This document shows, in pieces, positions 1 to 3,561 of a stretch of 5,766 nucleotides of DNA. Each line of letters starts with the position of its first letter. Positions within the stretch are counted from its first letter, which is position 1. The position numbers and the translations under genes were made by a program. The stretch is taken from NCBI GenBank assembly GCA_005888425.1, contig VAZF01000019.1:1-5766 (forward strand), in the 5' to 3' direction. Source of the DNA: Alphaproteobacteria bacterium (GTDB lineage Bacteria; Pseudomonadota; Alphaproteobacteria; ATCC43930; CGMCC-115725). The notes under the pieces were generated by a model. The model saw only the letters and a program-made list of their open reading frames with translations, did no database searches and was not told the DNA's origin.

Positions 1-202
1 GCGGCCCGTCAAGGTCGGCGATGTCGTGTGCTGCTACACCGATCCTCTGCGCATCGGGCGCACCTCGATGACCTTGTGCGTCGAGGTTTGGGTGTTGCGG
101 CAAGGACGCGGCAGCCGTGTCAAGGTGACCGCCGCCGAGTTCACCTTTGTCGCGCTCGACGAGGCCGGCAGCCCGCGGCCGATTGGGTCAGAGGCACAGT
201 GA
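1..202 (+). CDS. yciA: YciA-type acyl-CoA thioesterase, 3' part (5' end outside window)
   Basis: The reading frame is open from base 2 to the TGA at 200-202 and gives the last 66 residues of a hotdog-fold protein. YciA-family thioesterases hydrolyse acyl-CoAs to free acid and CoA in the cytoplasm. The visible part begins RPVKVGDVVCCY and continues through IGRTSMTLCVEVWVLR to AEFTFVALDEAGSPRPI. These match, from memory, the C-terminal half of E. coli YciA (RPVAVGDVVCCY, then an IEVWV strand, then a YVAVD-G-PR tail). The catalytic aspartate of the family lies in the missing N-terminal half, so catalytic competence cannot be judged. The gene converges on the minus-strand chaC-like gene, whose stop lies 87 bases further on. 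The family call is firm; substrate range is unknown. Confidence 0.9.
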   Translation, partial: RPVKVGDVVCCYTDPLRIGRTSMTLCVEVWVLRQGRGSRVKVTAAEFTFVALDEAGSPRPIGSEAQ

Positions 203-204
203 CC

Positions 205-237
205 CGGCAAATGACTGCTGATCTCCACTATTTGCCG
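205..237. repeat. Inverted repeat between convergent genes, possible weak terminator
   Basis: CGGCAAAT (205-212) and ATTTGCCG (230-237) form a perfect 8-bp inverted repeat around a 17-base loop, starting 3 bases after the thioesterase stop. It lies between two convergent genes, where a bidirectional terminator would be expected. There is no clear U-tract on either strand and the loop is long, so intrinsic termination is only a possibility. Nothing else recognisable lies between 203 and 289. Confidence 0.35.
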
Positions 238-289
238 CCGTGATACCGTCCTCTCGCGATAAGAAGCCCGCCTCACGTTTAGCGTGTGG

Positions 290-901
290 TCAAGTGTGCC
301 GAGGCAATGCCTCTACCCGCTCATGCAGTCGGTGCAGCGGCCCGTCCGCAATGCCGAGCTCCTCCAGATGGCGCACCGTATTGGCGAGGTAGTCGCGCCC
401 GGTGCCGCGCCCGCCTTGCGCGACCGCGATGATACGCGCCGCTTCGTCGAGCGACAGACGTCCGGCGTAATCCGGCCGGTCGCGGCGCACGACAAAGGCA
501 TAGGCGCCGATCCGGCCCTCGGGCGTCGTCACGTTGACCGGCCGCATGCGGTAGACCTCGCCCGCCATTTCGCGCGCCCAGACCTGGTCGATCGCCGCGC
601 CCAGCCCCTCCGGCGGGAGCCGATAGGCGATGCCCTGGCATGACCCGCCACGGTCGAGCCCGAGGACAAGCCCTGGGCGTTCCGGCGTGCCGCGATAGTC
701 GCGCGAATAGAGGCAGAAGCTGCGGTGCCAGCCGCGCAACAGAGCCGGCCGCCGCTCGGCGAACGGCATCTCCGGGTTCCACATCAAGGAGCCGTAGGCG
801 AACAGCCAGACCGGCGCCGCGCTGTCGCGCAACGCCGCCACCCAATCCGGCATCGGATCGACCGGATAGGGCGAGACATAGCCGTTGACCTGAAGCATCA
901 T
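290..901 (-). CDS. chaC: ChaC-like gamma-glutamylcyclotransferase (glutathione-specific type)
   Basis: This encodes 203 residues. ChaC-family enzymes cleave the gamma-glutamyl group of glutathione, releasing 5-oxoproline and Cys-Gly in the cytosol. The family-defining FAYGSLMWNPEMPF segment (about residues 34-47) carries the YGSL substrate-binding loop. It is followed by RGWHRSFCLYSRDYRGTPERPG and GLVLGLDRGGSCQGIAYRL, both typical of ChaC. The likely catalytic glutamate is E111 in VWAREMAGEVY, matching the Glu of the E. coli ChaC WKREM motif. The length fits compact bacterial ChaC proteins. The start is uncertain: two adjacent ATGs (901 and 898) follow only a weak AGG, and M17 is an alternative. 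Upstream lies a repeat element and then the same-strand glutaredoxin-DinB gene, so the two could be co-transcribed. It converges with the thioesterase gene. Confidence 0.93.
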   Translation of the reverse strand: MMLQVNGYVSPYPVDPMPDWVAALRDSAAPVWLFAYGSLMWNPEMPFAERRPALLRGWHRSFCLYSRDYRGTPERPGLVLGLDRGGSCQGIAYRLPPEGLGAAIDQVWAREMAGEVYRMRPVNVTTPEGRIGAYAFVVRRDRPDYAGRLSLDEAARIIAVAQGGRGTGRDYLANTVRHLEELGIADGPLHRLHERVEALPRHT

Positions 902-920
902 CCTGAGACGTTAAAAGCCG

Positions 921-1028
921 GCGTCCCGTGGGCCTTTAGCCCACGGACTTGATCCGTGGCGAAAGCCGGGACCCACCTATCAGCTTATTGAGCGGCGGAA
1001 AAGTGGGTCCGGGCTTTCGCCGGGACGC
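921..1028. repeat. Composite palindromic intergenic repeat (REP/RPE-like, alphaproteobacterial type)
   Basis: Outer arms GCGTCCCG (921-928) and CGGGACGC (1021-1028) are perfect inverted repeats. Inner arms 956-976 and 1003-1019 pair over 17 bases with one mismatch (core CGAAAGCCGGGACCCAC against GTGGGTCCGGGCTTTCG). Between the left arms lie two mutually exclusive hairpins: CCGTGGGC/GCCCACGG (926-933/939-946, 5-base loop) and CCACGGA/TCCGTGG (941-947/953-959, 5-base loop). The wording (CACGGACTTGATCCGTGG, GGCTTTCGCCGGGAC) resembles dispersed palindromic repeats I know from Rhizobiales and related genomes. It occupies the gap between chaC and the glutaredoxin-DinB gene and also enters the 3' end of the latter. 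Family membership is inferred from its structure and remembered wording, without a copy count. Confidence 0.75.
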
Positions 1029-1729
1029 GTAGGATACTCAGCCGTCCCAGACCTGTTCATCCATTGCCGGCAATGCTGGCCGATATGCCAGGTGGCGCGC
1101 TCCAAGACCTCATGCAGGCTCTGCGGCCCGTAATAGGTCTGGACGGTTTCGCCGCAGGTTTTGTTGGCCTTGCCCGGCCACCACGCTGCCACCCGCTCGC
1201 GCACGCCCCGCCCGTAGGCGGCAAGCGCGGCGGTCGAGGCCATGTCCTCGGGCCGCGCGACTTCGGTCGGCAGCCCCTGGCTGAAGACCTTGCCGCCGGC
1301 GACTTCGAGAAACGCCTCCGGGATCCGGAACATGTGATGCGCCAGGATGCGGTACTTTCGCGGCCGGTTCGGCACCTCGATATCGAGCCGGTCATCGGGC
1401 ATCAGCGGGATGATCTGCAAGGCCGCGCCGATAAACCGGTCGAGGCGCTCGACCAGCTGTGCCGGCGACAGGACCGGCCCGGTCTTCTCGTCGAGCTTCA
1501 GGAATTCGACGACCTGCGCGATGTTCTGCGCAAAGACAAATTTGTCGCCGCGCGACAGGACCGGGATCGAGCGTGCGCCGAGGCGCTGCAATTCGGCTCG
1601 CCCGGCGGGGTCTTCCAGCACATTGATCGATTGGAACTCGATCCCACGGACCGAGAGAAACTCCTTGAGTCTCAGGCAGCTGGTTCAGCCAGGCTGCCAG
1701 AACGCCTTCAGGGTCGCGGTCTCGGGCAT
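980..1729 (-). CDS. Glutaredoxin-DinB fusion protein with in-frame TGA at the active-site Cys position (candidate selenoprotein)
   Basis: From the ATG at 1729-1727 the frame gives 249 residues to the TGA at 982-980, interrupted only by a TGA at codon 15. A GAGGAG Shine-Dalgarno (1742-1737) sits 7 bases before the start. Residues 1-76 are a glutaredoxin/thioredoxin-like fold: F-W-Q-P-G-(TGA15)-T-S-C18, then LRLKEFL, INVLED, and ARSIPVL with the likely cis-proline P56, then FVFAQNIAQVVEFL. Residues about 90-233 resemble a DinB/YfiT-type four-helix bundle, with candidate metal ligands at H131/H132 (AHHMFRIPEAFLE), H206, and H215 with H219 in WHIGQHCRQW. DinB-like proteins include metal-dependent thiol-S-transferases, so a glutathione-linked redox or transfer role is inferred. 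Thirteen of the 14 codons before TGA15 end in G or C, as expected of real coding sequence. Readings are selenocysteine (UxxC) or a nonsense mutation with possible restart at GTG 1621. The last 16 residues come from the repeat element. Confidence 0.78.
1650..1677 (-). promoter_or_regulatory. SECIS-like hairpin downstream of the UGA
   Basis: In the mRNA, GAGACUC (1673-1667) pairs with GAGUUUC (1663-1657) over 7 bp including one G-U, around an AAG loop (1666-1664). GCC (1677-1675) can pair with GGU (1652-1650) beyond a 1x4 internal loop. The apical loop lies 18 nt after the UGA, inside the 16-37 nt range described for bacterial SECIS elements and close to that of E. coli fdhF. The stem uses AGA and TTT, codons that stand out in this GC-rich gene. 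The loop has its G at position 3 rather than in the first two positions, so it does not fit the usual consensus strictly. Confidence 0.4.
1685..1687 (-). other. In-frame UGA, candidate selenocysteine codon (residue 15)
   Basis: This TGA replaces the N-terminal cysteine of the glutaredoxin CxxC motif, giving G-U-T-S-C. The resolving cysteine C18 (TGC, 1678-1676) is present. Redox-active Cys positions in thioredoxin-fold proteins are the classical place where selenocysteine is found. One base change (TGC to TGA) would also produce it, so recoding is not proven by position alone. Confidence 0.6.
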
Positions 1730-1736
1730 CGCGGTG

Positions 1737-1742
1737 CTCCTC
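1737..1742 (-). promoter_or_regulatory. Shine-Dalgarno (GAGGAG) deciding the glutaredoxin-DinB start
   Basis: On the minus strand GAGGAG lies 7 bases before the ATG at 1729. This strong, well-spaced site supports initiation upstream of the in-frame TGA, and not at the internal GTG at 1621. Confidence 0.8.
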
Positions 1743-1887
1743 GTGAACGCCGGCTCCAGTTACGCTCACCGCAGTCCCAGCGTCAACCGCCGCCCCGGCA
1801 TCCAGCGGCAAAGCGCCGATCGGCTTGCCGCTGTTGCCGCTCCTGCGCGAAGATCGCCGGCAGAGCAGGATCAGCGAGGAGGAAGCC
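1743..1887. other. Divergent intergenic region between the glutaredoxin-DinB and cupin genes
   Basis: This stretch must hold the promoters of two divergent genes, but neither is convincing. On the minus strand a TTGACG (1786-1781) has no good -10 partner at the right distance. For the plus-strand cupin gene no hexamer pair stands out. The stretch ends with the strong GAGGAGG ribosome binding site of the cupin gene (1876-1882). Longer upstream open frames here on both strands lack coding character. Confidence 0.5.
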
Positions 1888-2367
1888 ATGGCGTTGCGGG
1901 TGCGGCGGGTCGTGACCGGACATGATGCCGCGGGAAAGGCGATCGTTCAGATCGACGAAATCTCACAGAACCTGCGTTCGGCCCGGCCGGGGGCCGAGGC
2001 TTGCGTCATCTGGACGAGCGAAGGTTTCCCGATCGACAATACCGGCAGCGCCGATGAGGGCCTGCGCGAGACCGGCACGACGCATGACAACGGCACCGTT
2101 TTCCGCATCCTCGAATTGCAGCCCGGCAACACGCCGCGCATCCACCGGACAGACTCGCTCGATTATGCCGTCATTATGAAGGGCGAGATCGATATGGAGC
2201 TCGAGACGGGCGATATCACGCATCTGAAGGCTGGCGATGTCATCGTCCAGCGGGGCACGGTCCACAATTGGGTCAACCGCGGGCCGGAGCCTTGTGTCAT
2301 CGCCTTTGTGCTGATCGCGGCAAAGCCCGTCGAAGCCGGCGGCAAGGTGCTCAAGGCCTTTGGCTGA
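1888..2367 (+). CDS. Single-domain cupin protein, function unknown
   Basis: The product has 159 residues. The ATG at 1888 is chosen because GAGGAGG ends 5 bases before it; an in-frame upstream ATG at 1825 would add 21 residues lacking a ribosome binding site. The cupin barrel occupies roughly residues 70-145. Motif 1 is PGNTPRIHRTDSLDYAVIMKGE (about 79-100) with H86 and D92, and motif 2 is AGDVIVQRGTVHNW (about 115-128) with H126. Motif 1 has HRT where the classical germin-type motif has HxH, and D where it has E, so canonical four-ligand metal binding is not evident. From memory this HRTD-DYAV form is normal for a widespread group of small proteobacterial cupins rather than a decay. Substrate and reaction are unknown. 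It is divergent from the glutaredoxin-DinB gene and lies upstream of the str operon on the same strand, separated by the str promoter. Confidence 0.88.
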   Translation: MALRVRRVVTGHDAAGKAIVQIDEISQNLRSARPGAEACVIWTSEGFPIDNTGSADEGLRETGTTHDNGTVFRILELQPGNTPRIHRTDSLDYAVIMKGEIDMELETGDITHLKAGDVIVQRGTVHNWVNRGPEPCVIAFVLIAAKPVEAGGKVLKAFG

Positions 2368-2427
2368 TCCTTCTCGTTGATGGGCAGCGGACATACCGAA
2401 ACCGCTTGGCAAACCCAGGCATTCCGC

Positions 2428-2456
2428 TTGACCGTCCTGGGCCCCATCCCTATATT
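2428..2456 (+). promoter_or_regulatory. Sigma-70 type promoter of the str operon
   Basis: TTGACC (2428-2433) and TATATT (2451-2456) are separated by 17 bases, close to the housekeeping sigma consensus and unusually good for a GC-rich alphaproteobacterium. Transcription would start around 2462-2465, giving a leader of about 160 nt before rpsL. A 6-bp inverted repeat, CCCAGG (2414-2419) and CCTGGG (2436-2441), brackets the -35 element and might be an operator. Confidence 0.78.
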
Positions 2457-2460
2457 CCGC

Positions 2461-2622
2461 GCCTCCGTGGGGGCTGGCGGTAGGAGGCCACCTAAACGCA
2501 GCCCGGTAGACGAAGTGGCACGGCGCCTTTGCAAGAGGGCGCGTATTCAGGTGGGCTGAGAGATACCGCCGCTCGACGCGCGTTAGCGTCGGGCGGTTGT
2601 CGTTCTCATTGAGGTTTGTTGG
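2461..2622 (+). promoter_or_regulatory. Structured 5' leader of the str operon
   Basis: Several helices can be drawn by eye. GCCTCC (2461-2466) pairs with GGAGGC (2483-2488). CCACCT (2488-2493) pairs with AGGTGG (2549-2554) and encloses a hairpin. That hairpin, 2523-2530 with 2535-2542, has 8 pairs including two G-U and is capped by a GCAA (GNRA) tetraloop. A final hairpin, ACCGCC-gct-CGACGC (2565-2579) with GCGTCGGGCGGT (2586-2597), has 12 pairs, a 3-base bulge and a 6-base loop. The rpsL Shine-Dalgarno GAGG (2611-2614) follows 13 bases later. There is no U-tract after the last hairpin, so it is not a simple terminator. Autoregulation by a ribosomal protein is a plausible but unproven role. 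I recognise no named leader family. Confidence 0.55.
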
Positions 2623-2994
2623 ATGCCGACGATAAATCAGCTGATCAATAACCCGCGCCGGCCGGTGGTCGCGCGAAACAAGGTGCCGGCGATGGCGCAG
2701 TGCCCGCAAAAACGCGGGGTCTGCACGCGCGTCTACACGACGACGCCAAAGAAGCCGAACTCGGCCCTGCGCAAGGTCGCGCGCGTCCGCCTGACCAACG
2801 GCTTTGAGGTCACGAGCTACATCCCGGGCGAGGGCCACAATCTTCAGGAGCACTCGGTCGTCCTGATCCGCGGCGGCCGGGTCAAGGATCTTCCCGGCGT
2901 GCGCTATCACATCATCCGCGGCACCCACGACACCCAGGGCGTCAAGGATCGCCGGCAGCGTCGCTCGAAATACGGCGCCAAGCGGCCGAAGTAA
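2623..2994 (+). CDS. rpsL: 30S ribosomal protein S12
   Basis: This 123-residue protein has the full normal length for S12, a component of the decoding centre of the small subunit. It starts MPTINQLI, carries the conserved QKRGVCTRVYTTTPKKPNSALRKV block (about 29-52) and GGRVKDLPGVRYH (84-96), and ends SKYGAKRPK. K43 and K88, where streptomycin-resistance substitutions usually fall, are both the wild-type lysine, and P91 is intact. D89 is the residue that RimO methylthiolates in other bacteria. The ATG follows GAGG by 8 bases. It is the first gene of the operon, and rpsG begins 14 bases after its stop. Confidence 0.99.
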   Translation: MPTINQLINNPRRPVVARNKVPAMAQCPQKRGVCTRVYTTTPKKPNSALRKVARVRLTNGFEVTSYIPGEGHNLQEHSVVLIRGGRVKDLPGVRYHIIRGTHDTQGVKDRRQRRSKYGAKRPK

Positions 2995-3008
2995 GCGGAG
3001 AAGATCGA

Positions 3009-3479
3009 ATGTCACGCCGCCGCGCCGCCGAGAAACGCGAAGTCCACCCGGATCCGAAATTCGGCGACAACATCGTCACGAAATTCATGAATTGCCTGAT
3101 GTACGAGGGCAAGAAGTCGGTCGCCGAGACCATCGTCTACGGCGCCTTCGAGCGCATCCAAAAGCGTACCGGGCAGGACCCGATCCGGGTGTTTCACGAG
3201 GCCTTGACCAATGTGCGGCCGGCCGTCGAGGTGCGCTCGCGCCGGGTCGGCGGCGCCACTTATCAAGTCCCGATCGAGGTCCGCCCCGACCGCAGCCAGG
3301 CGCTGGCGATCCGTTGGCTCATCTCATCCTCGCGCGCCCGGTCGGAAAACACGATGGAGGAGCGGCTCTCGGGCGAGCTGCTGGATGCCGCCCAGAACCG
3401 CGGCGTTGCCGTCAAGAAGCGCGAAGACACGCACCGGATGGCGGACGCGAACAAGGCGTTCTCACATTATCGCTGGTAG
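3009..3479 (+). CDS. rpsG: 30S ribosomal protein S7
   Basis: This 156-residue protein is the usual bacterial S7 length. S7 nucleates assembly of the 30S head, binds the 3' domain of 16S rRNA and lines the E site. It starts MSRRRAAEKRE and has the FMNCLMYEGKKSVAE segment (27-41). It continues through the NVRPAVEVRSRRVGGATYQVP region (68-88) and the RWLISSSRAR segment, ending AFSHYRW. GGAGAAG (2997-3003) precedes the ATG by 5 bases. In E. coli S7 is the autoregulator of the str operon, binding between rpsL and rpsG. The gap here is only 14 bases, so any such control would have to use another site. Confidence 0.99.
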   Translation: MSRRRAAEKREVHPDPKFGDNIVTKFMNCLMYEGKKSVAETIVYGAFERIQKRTGQDPIRVFHEALTNVRPAVEVRSRRVGGATYQVPIEVRPDRSQALAIRWLISSSRARSENTMEERLSGELLDAAQNRGVAVKKREDTHRMADANKAFSHYRW

Positions 3480-3493
3480 CGGGCCTCGCCCGC
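3479..3493 (+). promoter_or_regulatory. GC hairpin at the rpsG stop codon
   Basis: GCGGGC (3479-3484) and GCCCGC (3488-3493) form a perfect 6-bp stem with a 3-base loop, beginning on the last base of the rpsG stop. No U-tract follows, so termination is unlikely. It may protect the rpsL-rpsG message or slow polymerase. Confidence 0.4.
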
Positions 3494-3530
3494 CCGCCGG
3501 CACACGGCTCTAACAATCAGCGGTATCAGC

Positions 3531-3547
3531 GCGGCGCGCTGCGCCGC
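3531..3547 (+). promoter_or_regulatory. GC hairpin abutting the fusA ribosome binding site
   Basis: GCGGCGC (3531-3537) and GCGCCGC (3541-3547) form a perfect 7-bp stem with a GCT loop. It ends one base before the likely fusA Shine-Dalgarno GGAG (3549-3552). Its position suggests an effect on fusA translation, but no partner molecule is visible. Confidence 0.45.
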
Positions 3548-3561
3548 CGGAGTATTTGGTG

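Noticed and set aside
301..313. Odd palindrome GAGGCA-A-TGCCTC near the end of chaC.
   Set aside because: It is inside coding sequence, has a one-base centre that cannot form a hairpin loop, and has no context suggesting an operator.
1825..1887. Upstream ATG extending the cupin protein by 21 residues.
   Set aside because: The extension lacks a ribosome binding site and family-like sequence; GAGGAGG is placed for the ATG at 1888.
1392..1889. A minus-strand open frame overlapping the glutaredoxin region in another frame, which might suggest a frameshift around the TGA.
   Set aside because: The glutaredoxin sequence continues in one frame on both sides of the TGA, so no frameshift is needed; this frame is a shadow.
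1064..1915. A 283-codon plus-strand open frame opposite the glutaredoxin-DinB gene.
   Set aside because: The minus strand carries recognisable glutaredoxin and DinB features with a good ribosome binding site; the plus frame has none and overlaps the cupin start.
2515..2559. A 14-codon arginine-rich leader peptide (GTG start) in the rpsL leader.
   Set aside because: No Shine-Dalgarno precedes it and the bases are better explained by the helices.
2553..2567. GGGCTGAGAGATACC resembles the CTGAGA...ACC part of a TPP (thi-box) riboswitch.
   Set aside because: The second conserved half (CCTGATC...GGATAATGCCAGCG type) is absent and the downstream gene is rpsL, not a thiamine gene.
1963..3015. A 350-codon minus-strand open frame across the cupin gene, the str promoter and rpsL.
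   Set aside because: It runs antisense to two confident genes and a promoter, and shows no domain.
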